Shown one piece after another: positions 21,427 through 32,937 of a DNA stretch of 64,000 bases. A program made the position numbers and the translations under genes. The stretch's first letter is position 1. Each line of letters starts with the position of its first letter. The DNA comes from Zancudomyces culisetae. Taxonomy: Eukaryota > Kickxellomycota > Harpellomycetes > Harpellales > Legeriomycetaceae. The stretch spans positions 1 through 64,000 of the forward strand of contig LSSK01000076.1 in assembly GCA_001969505.1 (NCBI GenBank), given 5' to 3'. The notes under the pieces are model-generated. The model was not told the origin of the DNA. It saw only the letters and a list, made by a program, of their open reading frames with translations, and ran no database searches.

Positions 21427-22256
21427 TTAAAACTTGGGTATTCTGAGCCTCCTGCTTACCATTAAGGCCCCATTGAGTGCATATAAAAAGACAAAAGGGT
21501 GGATAAAAAAGTTCTGAAAGACGTTAAATTTTCCTCCCCAAATTTCACTCTCCTCGAATGCTATTTTAAAGGGAGAAACGGGTAAATAAGGTTGGTTTTG
21601 ATCCTCTAGAAATCCCCAGAATCTTCCAGAAAATACACCAAAGGCTAAAGCGCAGACAAGTAGAAGTGATGTAGGGATTGGCGTGCCCTCATAGTATGTT
21701 ATCATTCCAGAGCTATTTTTAGGAAGAGAAGATACAGTAGCATTATACCTCGCTAATCTTGCAGCTCCACAGCACACAAAAAATGTCAATACAAAAATAT
21801 CAAGTATCGTTTGAAGACCACATGCAAAGCCTAGGACCGCGGGAGCCACACCAAAGGAAATCTAGTATCAAATTTAGTATGATAAGTTAGATGTTCAGGC
21901 CGCTTTTATTAAAGAGAAGTATATCAGACCAAAATGTTGATTTAAATATAAATTTGACGTACCAAATCTGCCATAGAGTCCAATTCCTGTCCCAAAATGC
22001 TTGTGCTCTTTCTCCATCTTGCGACTTTTCCATCCATTAAATCAAAAAACACACCAATCGGAACAAAAAGGAACGCTATTTTCAAAAAAAGCACCCGTTG
22101 TGTGATCAAAGATCGCAATGCAAACATTATCGAAAGGCATCCGCATACACCATTGCAAAGCGTCAAGTAATCAGCCAGGTTAAATGATCTGATCATTGAA
22201 AACGGGATTCGTTTTTCGTTCTGCACCCTTTTCTGTACGCTTTTTGAACGTTTCAT
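21427..22256 (-). CDS. CHO1: CDP-diacylglycerol-serine O-phosphatidyltransferase (phosphatidylserine synthase)
   Basis: Two exons, 22256-21963 and 21861-21427, with a 101-bp intron (GTACGT...ACTAG, phase 0), give 242 aa. The junction falls right after the catalytic motif. That motif fits the CDP-alcohol phosphotransferase signature DG-x2-AR-x8-G-x3-D-x3-D exactly (DGKVARWR, then LGQELDSMAD). ISFGVAPA follows, as in Cho1/PssA. Later CGAARLARYN and YYEGTPIPTS are family landmarks. It makes phosphatidylserine from CDP-diacylglycerol and serine in the ER membrane, the fungal/bacterial type route. About six membrane helices are visible. Length is slightly shorter than yeast Cho1. The CHO1 symbol is by family, not by proven orthology. 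Confidence 0.92.
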
Positions 22257-22533
22257 GATTTTTTGAACCGTTTCTTTGTATTTTTGCTGTTGAGCCTTTG
22301 TTTTTAGTTTCCGTGATTTGTATCAAAAAAGGAATTTATGTTTGAGTTATCACTGGAATATCTTATTAAACCAGATTTTAAGTTCAATCTCCAGCAATTT
22401 ATCGGTTTATTTGGCGGAAATCTTTTGCTGAGTAAACATGCTTTGCTAAAAAAAATAATGAGAGTGTGATGTAATGTATATTGATCTTTTTTGTCGTGAA
22501 AATTGCGTTTTATTTACACAAAAGATTGAGCAT

Positions 22534-22725
22534 TCATTTTGCTTCGCGAATGGTAAAAGGCAGCTTTGGCCAATTATCAACAAGATGACAGATATGTTCA
22601 CATTGATTGTTTATTGCATATTTTCCCTTTCCTATGAAATTCTGCTCTAAAAGCATTACTATTGGCACTATAAAAACAAAAAAAACTAATAAAAAGACAA
22701 AATCATAGAAAATGATAAAGTGCAA
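22534..22725 (-). CDS. Possible small single-span membrane protein or terminal exon
   Basis: Open frame with one hydrophobic segment (about 20 residues of Phe/Val/Leu/Ile) followed by a 35-residue polar tail ending LPFTIREAK. The tail has ordinary amino-acid use and two cysteines. There is no ATG at the start of the frame. An internal Met begins MLLEQNFIG. It may be the last exon of a gene whose first exon lies upstream. I do not recognise the family. Confidence 0.25.
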   Translation of the reverse strand: MHFIIFYDFVFLLVFFVFIVPIVMLLEQNFIGKGKYAINNQCEHICHLVDNWPKLPFTIREAK

Positions 22726-22878
22726 TGAATGGTAGATTCTGGTAAATCAGAGCTAGTGTATGTAGAGGAAAAGTAATACGAAGACAAACCCCGCTTAGTA
22801 CTGAATAGTACAGCAGAACACCCCTACTTCCACTTCACCGTTCAAAAGATGTTGTAAAAAAACGAACATGAAAGAAGG

Positions 22879-23115
22879 TTGATATTGTGGATTTATCTAG
22901 TCATCACTGAGATATGCTTGTATAACAAACGTCATGAAGCTGGGCGTTGTGGAGAATATGGTCTGAACAGAGACCCTGGATGGGTACATTCGTTTGGAAA
23001 GTGTCTTTTTTTTGCGAAGGGTATCGTGTTCATGATTTTTGCTTTTTTTCTTTTTGATAGCTGGTCTGGTCGAGAAACGGGCAAACTATTCTATGATGGT
23101 ATTAAATGGCAGTAA
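22879..23115 (+). CDS. Possible terminal exon of a small membrane protein
   Basis: Open frame whose C-terminal part reads EYGLNRDPGWVHSFGK followed by a membrane span (LFFAKGIVFMIFAFFLFDSW) and a short tail ending DGIKWQ. No ATG opens the frame. A TTATCTAG acceptor at about 22898 could begin the exon, with an unseen first exon upstream. The Trp/Gly/Arg-rich stretch looks coding. Family unknown. It resembles in layout small respiratory-complex subunits, but that is only a guess. Confidence 0.3.
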   Translation: MILWIYLVITEICLYNKRHEAGRCGEYGLNRDPGWVHSFGKCLFFAKGIVFMIFAFFLFDSWSGRETGKLFYDGIKWQ

Positions 23116-23362
23116 TTTCCTGATTTTGTTTCAAGTTGGACTTTTAAAGACTAATTAATTTACTGAAATAAATAGATGTAAAGAAAAAAATGTAGTTTTA
23201 AAATACAAGTGTTTATTCAAATAGTCACCGAATATCCTTAAGTCAAAAATAAACAAATAACAATAGGAATCATATACAGACTTTGCATATATCCCTTTGA
23301 TCATCTCATCAATATTTCTACAATAAAAAAATCCAGAAACAAAATTAGAATAAAAATTAAAA

Positions 23363-24695
23363 ATGTCAACAGTGGATCACATAGAGCAGCAAAGGCAATG
23401 GCATTTCAACAAAAAGGATCTTTTACGAACACCATCGATAAAACAGAGTAATCTTACATACGCGGAAGAGTGGGAGTTGAGATACAAAGGGACGAGCTTT
23501 ATATATCAAGTTGTGCGAAGTCTAAGAGTGTAATTATATTTATTCAATTTCATGTATTTTGCAAGTAGATCAGATTCATTGAAAAATATCTTTCCCCCCA
23601 CTCCCAAATAAATAAGCGGAGTATTATATACAGATAAAAGTATGCAGCACAATTAATTGAATATACTACTTCAAATGTAGAGATCAGGTGGTGGCCTCAA
23701 CAGCTTGTGCATTGTTTCATAGATTTTATATGAGGCGATCAATCAAGATGGATCATTACTATGTAAGTTTGGTCGTTTTTTGTTGCTATATCTGCATAAT
23801 TCTGACACGTAAAGGTTCATTACGAATAATAATATGATGTACACGAAAATAAAATCATAAATTCTATGACTTTTTCTAGGACATTGCTGGTAGTTGCATT
23901 TTTATAGCCTGTAAAATTGAAGAGCGAAAACTTCGATTAAGCGTCGTTGCGCACTCTTGTGCGATGGTAGGAGTTAGAGAAAGTCTATCATCAGAAGATC
24001 CAAAGGTGCAAAAATGGGAAAATACTATTCGAAAACTAGAGCCGGTTGTACTCGAATACACTTGCTTTGATATGAACATTATGCATCCATACCCATGTTT
24101 GGAGGAATATCTGAGTAGGCTAAAATGTAAACATATTATAAATCCAATATACTATGCTATTATAAGGTTATGTAATTATCGAATGTGTACTAATAAAAAC
24201 ACAAAAATCGACATGGATTAGTGAGCGTTAAGGCAGGAAAAATGGCCTGGGCATTTATAAATGACAATTACAGGACGACATTGTGTCTTCTGTTCGATCC
24301 AAAGACGATTGCGATTTCTGCGCTATACTTTGCTTGTCAGATCCTGGCGCTGGACGGGAGCACCGAGATAGAAAAGATTTCAAATGACTTTGCATACAAA
24401 ATAGGCGTGGACATAAAGGCAATTGAAGGTAAGTATGTAGATATCCGCTGCTTCTTTTCACCTTATCTTTATTTTTTTTTGAGTCCTACTTGGCAATCGC
24501 AGTCTGTAATGTTGTTGTCATATTTTTTTTGTGCAGAAAAAAAAAGTGTTGCTAGAGCCACTCTTATATTAAAATATGGTAGATTGTGTTCTCGAGATGA
24601 TAAAGTATTATGAGATTCAGAGGACAAAAGAAAGAGATCTCGAGGTTTCGAATCTGTCCTTAGATAGCAATGATGAATCTGAGAATGCCGGTTAG
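23363..24695 (+). CDS. P-TEFb-type transcriptional cyclin (cyclin K/T, Ctk2/Pch1-like)
   Basis: Five exons: 23363-23529, 23681-23762, 23880-24126, 24222-24428 and 24583-24695, giving 271 aa. The N-terminus WHFNKKDLLRTPS and FIYQVVRSLR is the typical first helix region. ALFHRFYMRRS and GSCIFIACKIEERKLRL form the core of the first cyclin fold. FDMNIMHPYPCLEEYL and GKMAWAFINDNYRTTLCL begin the second. The last exon supplies the final helix and a short acidic tail. This class pairs with Cdk9/Ctk1-like kinases that phosphorylate RNA polymerase II. All donors are GTAATT, GTAAGT, GTAAAC or GTAAGT, and acceptors are AG. The aligned length of the FHRFY region equals that of cyclin K. A decayed relative lies at 4.2 kb. 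Confidence 0.87.
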
Positions 24696-24944
24696 GATAT
24701 CTATGCAAAAACTAGAGTGTTCTTTTATGTGTATTTTGTAATAGTATTAGCATTTTGTAATAGCAGTGCTGACAGTGCCATTGTCAGCTTTAGAGCTTCA
24801 GTCGGTTTTTATTGCCGAAATAAAGTATATAGCGAAAACAGAAAAAAATGATGAGAAAAAAGGAAAGGATAGATTGAAAGGCGACACAACGTAGCTTAAG
24901 AGAGATCGCCCAGATAATTTAAATCCAAGCAAGTATTGTGCAAA

Positions 24945-26252
24945 TTAATTGCCCAGGTTCTCTATTACGGCATCAGTAAACTCTTGACATGAGCTTGATC
25001 CACCCATATCTCTGGTCAAGTGTTTTCCCTGGAGGTATGTGTTGTGGAGTGCGTTTTCAATGTTTTGTGCACAGTCACCCAAATCTAAATGACGCAACAT
25101 GAGTATCCCGGAGGACAACATGGCTGTAGGGTTGGCTACGTTCTGACCTTGGATATCCTTGCCGACGTGACGAGCTCCTGGCTCGAAAACTGCAGAGTTT
25201 CTACCAACGTTTGCGCCAGGAATAGTACCAACACCATTGATCAATCCAGCGCAAATATTTGTAACGATGTTTCCGTACAAGTTTGATGTTACCATGATAT
25301 CAAACTGTTGTGGTTTTCCTACCAGCTGCATAGCAGTATTGTCTACAATCATATCGTATGCCTGGATTCCAGTATGTTTGTATTCTTCAGCGATTTCTCT
25401 GAAGGTGCTTAAAAACAAACCATCTGTAAGCTTCATGATATTGGCCTTGTGTACACATACGATCTTCTTTTTTCCCGTCCTGATTGCTAAATCAAATGCG
25501 TATCTGCTGATTCGTTCGGACTTCGCTTTTGATGTGATCTTGATTGATTCTACAACGTCTGGTACTGGCTTATGTTCAAGACCTGCATATTCTCCCTCTG
25601 TATTTTCACGGACAATATACATATCTATGTTCTTGTGTCTGGTCTTAACTCCCTCGATGTTTTTGACTTTTACGACAGAAGCATACATATCCAACTGCTT
25701 TCGCATAACACCGTTAAAACTAGTATGTCCTTTAGAAATTGGGGTGTACAAAGTTCCTTTCAACCCAACTTTGTTTCTTCTCAAGCTGTCTATTGCTTGC
25801 AAAAGGACAGTGTTGCTCTGTTCGGTTTCGCCAGTGACATCAAACTGCTCCCAGATAATTGGAGCCCTAGCTGCAGCGAATATCTTTTTGACTGAGCTTG
25901 TAACCTCTAGTCCAATACCATCACCTGGAATCAGTGTGACTATGTTCTTTCCTCCATACCTTTTTGGGCCCTCGGCATCCTATTCGTTTATTTATATCTG
26001 TATGAGCGATATATTCTTTCATAGTCTTCTAAATGTAAGAGTTGTAGTCTCAGCAAAATAAATCTGAATGCGATTGTACCTGTTTAACTGTCGATATTGT
26101 TCGAATGCCCGAAACGAGATTCTATATTGTCATTTCAAATGTTTGATTGTTACTGTTATTCAATAAGATTGACACTATTCTTTTTAATTCGGCTTTTCTG
26201 TCTTACTAACCTTTTTTACGATGCTCTTATTTGCCCTAATCAAACTGCTCAT
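24945..26252 (-). CDS. IDH1: NAD-dependent isocitrate dehydrogenase subunit 1, mitochondrial
   Basis: Three exons: 26252-26211, 26121-26080 and 25979-24945, giving 372 aa. The first two are 42 nt each (14 codons). They encode a basic mitochondrial targeting sequence (MSSLIRANKSIVKK, then NLVSGIRTISTVKQ). The catalytic body starts VTLIPGDGIG. RENTEGEYAGLEH, the substrate-binding region, lies near residue 155. GTIPGANVGRNSAVFEPGARH is the nucleotide-binding loop. These features match the regulatory/IDH1-type subunit of the octameric NAD enzyme of the TCA cycle, which converts isocitrate to 2-oxoglutarate. Its partner IDH2 is not in this window. Introns are GTTAGT...ATATAG and GTACAA...AATAG, phase 0. 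The length agrees with yeast Idh1 plus a slightly longer leader. Confidence 0.92.
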
Positions 26253-28724
26253 TTTTCTTCCTCTTCCGCTTTTCTGAATTACCGATTAATTCATTTACGC
26301 TTTTTAAGCTATATCTAAAAAAATTTAATAATAAAACTTTTTTTTCCAGCCAAAATTTTTCCCTCTCAAAAAAGAACTCGTTAGAATGTACGGACAAGAT
26401 GGCGAGCATATTGGGGCTCTTTTCAAAAATCATACATATTGCAACCAGCCTTTATCGCTGCAACTTTTGTGCAGGTGGCAGTTTTGCGTTGAATAAAAAA
26501 AAATTTTTTTAGGCATCCAGTACGACGTCTTATTCGCCTATATTCAACTGATAGACGATAACAAAAACTGCTTCGCACTATTGGGTAAAACTAAATACTC
26601 TGAACTTTAATTTCACTGGCATCCAATTTAATACCCAATTGAAAGAAAACACCACAATGCGCAAAGGCTGATTACAAAAAATTGCGGGCTTTAGAGCGAG
26701 ATGTATAAAATGCATCATTTAGTGTGCTTCAAGATTTTCGGGCTTATCTTGAATTACTTGCCCCTATCCTGGCCCAAAAGATACTGTAAACAAATATTGA
26801 AAAGAAAAGAAAAGACAATATTCATAAATGATGTCCTTTTTGAAAGGCAAAAAAAGAAGAGAAAAATAGTATAAAAAAATATTCTAGTTTCAGTTACTGA
26901 AAGTATTGATTCAAAGGTACAAGCAAAAGTAGATAAGCACTTATTAAAAGACGTTACACAAACACTACATTTTCTAATAGCGATTTAAATAATGATAGTT
27001 GAGAACTTTCTAAATAACACGATGTAGCAATTATTTCGATATAAACTACAAGATAACAAGGCCATATCTAGATATTAGTACTAATAATATTATACGAAAT
27101 AGCCATGCTATAGAATGCATTGATGCAAACCAACCAACAATGTGAAAGAGTGTAAAAATTTGACATGTTGGCAAGATACAAGACAGAGTTCTTCCAAAAT
27201 GGGAGTTACTTGTTGAACAGCGTTGTGGGTGTGTGTTGGTGCATGTTGGTGCTAAGGAGCCGATACCCTATTTTCTTTTGATTTACGTTTGATGGTAGGA
27301 AACACCAAGTCGCAAAAATGCTTTATTTTTTAAAGTAGGTCAACCAGGACCATGGTGCGTGATGTATATAACATCCTATATCAAAGTTCATGGCTAGAGT
27401 TCTTCAGGGATGATTCAAGTGCGGTCAATAATTTTGACTTTTATCTTTGCTTTTCTTTAAAGCAACATCTTTGCCATTTTTTGTACAAGGATCTGTGCGT
27501 GTGGGAAGGGTCATGAGAATATAATAAACTCTTGGTTAAACATCTGTAAATTGCTTTGCATTGATAATGTATCATCATACCAAACGCACCTATTATACTC
27601 CCTTTTTGAACGCCTTTATATATTTGTTCAGTCTTTTATTTTGCGCGTCTTGTTTATTTATCTAGAACAACTATATTCTATTGGTTGGTCCTACTTGCTC
27701 AAGAATTGCACATGGGTTGCTAATTGAAACGGTTCAAAAAAAACCATTGTATTTTGAGAGCTATAATTGAAGTTGGAAAATTTTAGAGAAAAGAACAAAG
27801 ATTTTATCTGGTATAGGCTGTTTGGAAAAAAGGGGGATGTTAAAAACGTGCTTTTATTTGATTTTAAGTGGTCGTATTACATAAGTGCATACTAACTATT
27901 AGTACCCAAAACACGCATAGTTTGATGAAAAAAAATTATAACCAAGCTTTCTTTTGAAAAACGATTTGATGGTACCAGGATCAAGTGGGATATGATGAGT
28001 TTGGAGCCAAGGGCTTTAGAAAGGACTTTAGAAAGGACTTGGCAGCTAACTGCTAGGTCATCCTCATTGTGCTTACATCTACATATCAGGCCCCGTGAAC
28101 GCAAAAGAATCACTAAACCCTAAAAAAAATGAAAAAAAATGCAGAGATGTGAATTGGAAATACTTGGATGAGTATTGGGACTAACGAGTAATGTGCAGAA
28201 AAAAAATGTGAATGTAGATTTTGGTGTTTGGATAACAAATGAAAAATTTATGACTAACTTTGCTTAAAAATCTTCAAAACTCCTTGTTTAAGCAACTCGC
28301 AATAATAAAAAAAACGTTATAAACGTAGAACCTCAACTTTACCTTTTATTTCTTGGTATATGCCAGAGCACCAACACGTACGCGCACACACACAAACAGA
28401 GAATAGTATACTAGGATAAACCAAGTACAAAACTATCAAGGCTGTAGTACTGTGTAATATTAGAAAGGAGAAATGACTAGGTAAACTTTATTAGCTTTAG
28501 ATTTATGCATACTACTTTCTTTATTTTATAAACCACTTTTTAGTCAGAATCATCCCGTTCTTAATAAAAATAAATCTATTTGATAAAAAATAGTAACAAT
28601 GAGATTGATGTAGAGATAGAAAGTAAGTCACTTCTTTTGTAAAATGCACCTTAATTTCAAATCTAACTCAGATTTACATTGCAGCATCCGTGGCCAGAAT
28701 AATTAACATTTATAAATAAAATAG
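26253..28724. other. 2.5-kb gene-poor region
   Basis: Divergent flank between IDH1 and the HECT ligase. Strongly AT-rich with scattered A/T runs. No frame longer than about 70 codons looks coding. The first exon of the HECT ligase should lie in its right end, but I could not place it. A (CA)n-like stretch near 28383-28396 is short. Confidence 0.45.
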
Positions 28725-31366
28725 TCAGGACAGTGGTAGTTTATTCCAGGCTTTTCTCAAGTAAGTAAAATATATTACCTGTTTGGCGGAGAGTTGAGTG
28801 TTGTTTTACTTGTGGTATACAAGTGTTGCTTTAAAATGCAAATGTACATTATTCTTTAGAAAACCATCGCTACCAGGTACTTGTGAGCGTGAATGATATA
28901 CTTGCTGGCGAAACTAAAATATCAGAGAAGGGAGCGAATATTGAGTTTAATGAAAAGTTTGTACTGTAAGTGCTTTTTAGTGCCAGACTCTATATTTTAC
29001 CTCTGGATTTTTTTTAATAAAAACAACGCAAGAGAAATGAGTGTAAAAAATAAAGAATATTAATAAAGCAGAAGAGTTATAAATCATGATTTAGGCGAGT
29101 AAACGAGTACAGCATCGTTACCTTCCAGCTAAAAAGGCATAAAAATAATATCAGAGAAAAGGTAAAGAACCTGGGAGAGCACAGCTTTCTGGTTGAAAAC
29201 GAAATTGGAGATTTGTATGGTCGCAGAAAAGTGCTTAATGTGCTTGTCTATGGGAAAAAGAACAAAGAAAGAGAAGTAGCAAAGCTGACCTATTCCATAG
29301 GTGTTATTGAACCCATTTTAGAAGACGCCCAATATGCACAAGGTACCACTCGAGAAGGCAACGCAGCTGATGGACCAACTCTCACAAATATTTCCGAAAA
29401 TGGTGTGGAGAGAAATGAGGAACATACAAATGTGGCAGGTGAAAGAGTTCTCGACGCTAGATCAGGAGATACCCGTGCGGTTGATGTAAAAAACAATGGC
29501 GGTAACACCTCGGGTAATGCCGCGCGTTTAGATACAGTGGGTTCTAGCTCCCGTGGGTCGGAAATGCCTGGTGGGTACACTGTGGCGAATCTAGGAGGTA
29601 TAGACATAGGTGTATCTAGATTAAACATAACAGAAAGCGCGAGTGAAGGTTATAATGCCAGTAATATTATCAGTGGTGACACGAGGAGTGTGGCAGGAAG
29701 TATCTCTACGAGCCATAGCCGGAGCCTTGGGTCGGGAACAGCCGGTGATGGCAGGGCCATTGCAGAAGAAGCGGGAGAGGACAGACTTCCACCTGGGTGG
29801 GAAAAAAGAAAGGATAGTGAGGGGAGAAGCTACTACCTGGATCACAATACACGGACTACAACGTGGAAAAGACCAGGAAGGAGTGAAAGCATTGGAAACA
29901 GTGGAAGGGGTAGAATTGATGTTGAGGTAGGTGGAAGTGGAGCCGAAGGGTTGCCAATAGGCTGGGAGGAGAGGGTTTCTGCGACCGGACGCAAATATTA
30001 TGTGAATCATATAAATAGGATGACTACGTGGAATGATCCTAGAAATTCAACAAACAAGAGTATGGGGCTGAATGGAAAGTTGATCAATACGTCTTTGGGA
30101 CCAATGCCACCAGGATGGGAGATAAGAAGAAACGAAAAGGGCAGAATATATTTTGTGGACCACAACACCAAGACGACCTCGTGGGAAGATCCACGTCTGA
30201 CAATAAAACAAGAAGAGGGTATTCCACAGTATAAGCGAGATTTTCGCAGGAAAAACATGTATTTTAAGCTACAAAAAGAGATGCGACACAAGCCAGGACA
30301 TCAATCTTTTAAGATTGATAGAAACGATATAGTAGAAAGCGCATATAAACAGATTATGAGCATGGATGTCGATGATCTTAAAAAAGTTCTGCGAATCAAA
30401 ATAGGAGACGAAGAAGGAATTGATTACGGTGGTGTGTCTAGGGAATTTTTCTATTTGCTGTCGCGGAGCATCTTTAATCCAGCGTATTGCCTGTTCCAGT
30501 ATGCAGCGATAGACAACTACACGCTACAGATAAATCCCCAAAGTGGAATCAACCCGGCTCATCTAGATTATTTCTATTTTGTAGGCAAAATCATGGGATT
30601 GGCTGTATTTCACCAGCGATATTTAGACGCGTTCTTCACTGCTCAAATATACAAGTCGATACTCCGAAAGCCTATTCGCGTCGATGATATGCAAAGTATT
30701 GATCCTGAGATTTACAATTCACTCCTATGGATGCTAGACAACGACGTAACCGATCTAGATATGACGTTTATTGTTGAAATCGACAGGTTTGGCGTAAAAG
30801 AAGTGATAGAGCTTGTGCCCGACGGAAAAAACATAGTTGTTACCAACGAGAACAAATATAAATTTGTCGATTTAAATGTCAACTTTCGGATCATTGACAA
30901 TGTAAAACCTCAACTTGACCGCCTTTTGGCTGGTTTTCACGAGTTTGTGCCACTGGAGCTTATCCAGGTTTTTGATGAAAGAGAAATGGAGTTTGTACTC
31001 GGTGGCCTCGCTACCATTGATATAGACGATTGGAAAGCAAACACTGTCTACAAAAACTACAATGAGATGGATATGCCTGTAGTGTGGTTCTGGAAATGCG
31101 TTTCTGAAATGAATTCCGAAAACCGCGCCCTCCTCCTGCAATTTGTTACCGGAACCTCTCGTGTTCCTGTAAACGGTTTCAAGGATCTTTACGGCTCTGA
31201 TGGCCCTCGAAAGTTTACCATCGAAAAACTGGGAACCTCATCCAGTTTGCCCAAGAGCCACACCTGCTTTAACAGGATCGATCTGCCCCCGTATGAAAGT
31301 TTTGATATTTTAGTTTCCAAGCTGACTTTGGCCATAGAGAACACCGTAGGATTTGGTCAAGAGTAA
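28725..31366 (+). CDS. RSP5: NEDD4/Rsp5-type HECT E3 ubiquitin ligase (5' end unresolved)
   Basis: Supported exons: 28725-28760, 28860-28965 and 29095-31366. Phases agree. They spell a C2 domain ([39 protein letters not shown]). A low-complexity linker follows, then three WW domains: LPPGWEKR...[16 protein letters not shown]...[16 protein letters not shown]...TTSWEDPR. The HECT domain ends TVGFGQE exactly as in Rsp5/Pub1. The catalytic Cys is in SHTCFN (codon 31265-31267). The C2-WW3-HECT order is the fungal Rsp5 order, with roles in endocytosis and sorting of membrane proteins. The first exon with the ATG is missing from my model. A candidate GTAAGT donor sits at 28624, but its frame is not closed by an ATG. 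Confidence 0.92.
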
Positions 31367-31482
31367 CTCCATATAATCGTTGCTTTATTTACTTACAACT
31401 AATTCTAATAATCTATGATTTTTATTATTATTACCACTATTATCGGATGTTCATTATTTCCTCCCTTTTTTTTATTTTTTAC

Positions 31483-32434
31483 TCACAATGTGTTATCACC
31501 GTTACTGGTATAGCTATTAAACATCTTTATATATAATATATCTATCTTGAATGGCCCCTCTTTATTATCATTTATACTGACTCCAAAATTGCTGACTTTT
31601 TGTCTATACATCCCCATCTGTGCTGCCAGGATAGTTCCCTTATTTGTTAACGCAAATTCATTAAACGGGATTACATGTGTTTGCCACTCATTATTCGTGT
31701 TTGGTAATGTATGTTGAAATATATCTGATTTTATCAGTGTTCTGCACTTCATGTTTAGCAGGTACTGTCGCTTATCGATGCTATCCCAGGTTCTGTATCG
31801 AATAGCCAGATATCTGAACAAACTTGTGTCGTAATATCCATTATTGTCAAACGAAAAGGGCTCGACATTACTTTGTATCATTGCATACCCTGTGTTTTTG
31901 ATTTTCTTATCTAGCGGAAGACGTTTAGATATATATCCACTAAATTCACCTCCCGTTATTACATTGCTTGTTAACCTTGCATGTGAATACCCTATTCATT
32001 TATTTGTTATTTTTATGATTTGAATTGGAATTACTTCCATTTTTCACCAACTGTACCAATTCAGAGCGATTGATATCAAAATGCAAACATGTTTAAACAT
32101 GTAATGTATTCAAAACAAGCAGTAAATGCTGGTTGTACAGATAATTACCTCCTATATCTTTGTCGGTTCCTAGATCGAATTTTCTGTACGAATCGAGCGC
32201 CCGAAAATCAATTATAAGTTTTTCTTTTTGCTTTTTAAAGGGATCGATAACGAATGCTACATTAATAAACGGTTAAATTTTAGTGTCCGCTTTCAGTCTT
32301 TTAATCATTTTATTTCATTTTTGCTCTACATATACTCGCATCTATTTGGTCTGCAAATTATAACTGCAATTACCTTTTTTTACTTCATTACCTAGATCCT
32401 TAAAAGATCTCGGAAAGTTTTTAAGAACAGACAT
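31483..32434 (-). CDS. NDUFAF1: Complex I intermediate-associated protein 30 (NDUFAF1/CIA30)
   Basis: Three exons: 32434-32374, 32256-32149 and 31991-31483, giving 225 aa. Introns (GTAATT...TGTAG and GTAATT...AATAG) are both phase 1. The CIA30 domain is complete. FVIDPFKKQKEKLIIDF opens it, and GYSHARL and GGEFSGYIS are the glycine-rich strands. GYAMIQS and FRYLAIRYRT follow, then WQTHVIPFNEFALTNKG and GPFKIDILYI close it. CIA30 binds assembly intermediates of NADH dehydrogenase in the mitochondrial matrix. It agrees with the presence of NDUFA6 upstream and shows that complex I is built in this organism. It is convergent with the HECT ligase, 116 bp between stops. No clear cleavable presequence is visible, only a short basic start (MSVLKNFPRSFK). 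Confidence 0.88.
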
Positions 32435-32937
32435 ATTTTATCTCTTGTTTTTTCCTTGTACCAATCTTCTCTTAAGAGTAGCTGTAATAGTGTTTTATTT
32501 AAATATACTTGATTTCTGCACCAACAACAGTTAATAAGCACAGTACAAGGTAAAAATCGTTGTTAACATACAATCTCTAACACAATCCGTTTTACTAATT
32601 TCTTGGTCGAATTACAATCCCCTATTGGCTACCACGATTAGTTCCTTTATTTTCTTTTACATATATATACATTTAAGCAATAAATGATGGATTTATCCAT
32701 TTATTTGAACCAACCTCATTGGTATGCTGATAAAAAAAAAATTTTTTTTTTTGCCTTGATTTAAATGACATGAATCGATTTCCAGTTTTCAAAAACTAGA
32801 CCTATAAACTAGAAAACACAGAACTCATTGACAAAATTTGCACATAACTTCGTATTCCAAGGTGCGTTTACTTGTACATACTTTTTATTCCTCATATATT
32901 GAACATTCATCGGTACAACGAACACCAAAACGACGAA
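32435..32937. other. Divergent promoter region NDUFAF1 / Rix7
   Basis: About 500 bp between two divergently transcribed genes. It contains a poly-A/poly-T block at about 32731-32752 and TATATATA at about 32660. No specific site is assigned. The open frame reaching 66 bp upstream of the Rix7 start lacks family similarity. Confidence 0.4.

Larger units (their letters stand above)
22257..23362. other. 1.1-kb region with two doubtful small membrane-protein exons
   Basis: Between divergent phosphatidylserine synthase and cyclin genes. Two short frames with coding-like tails (22534-22725 minus, and 22879-23115 plus) overlap nothing and are listed separately. Neither has a convincing start. The rest is AT-rich with no other feature seen. 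Confidence 0.4.

Noticed and set aside
25237-26061. Plus-strand frame of 274 codons opposite IDH1
   Set aside because: Antisense of the IDH1 coding exon, which is fully explained by a known enzyme with matching splice sites.
29290-30291. Minus-strand frames opposite the HECT ligase
   Set aside because: Shadows of a strongly supported coding exon. No domain content.
32872-32937. Start of the Rix7 gene at the upstream in-frame Met (32872)
   Set aside because: The extra 22 residues are hydrophobic and irregular and unlike the NVL/Rix7 N-domain. MSEKRTK at 32938 begins a normal N-terminus.
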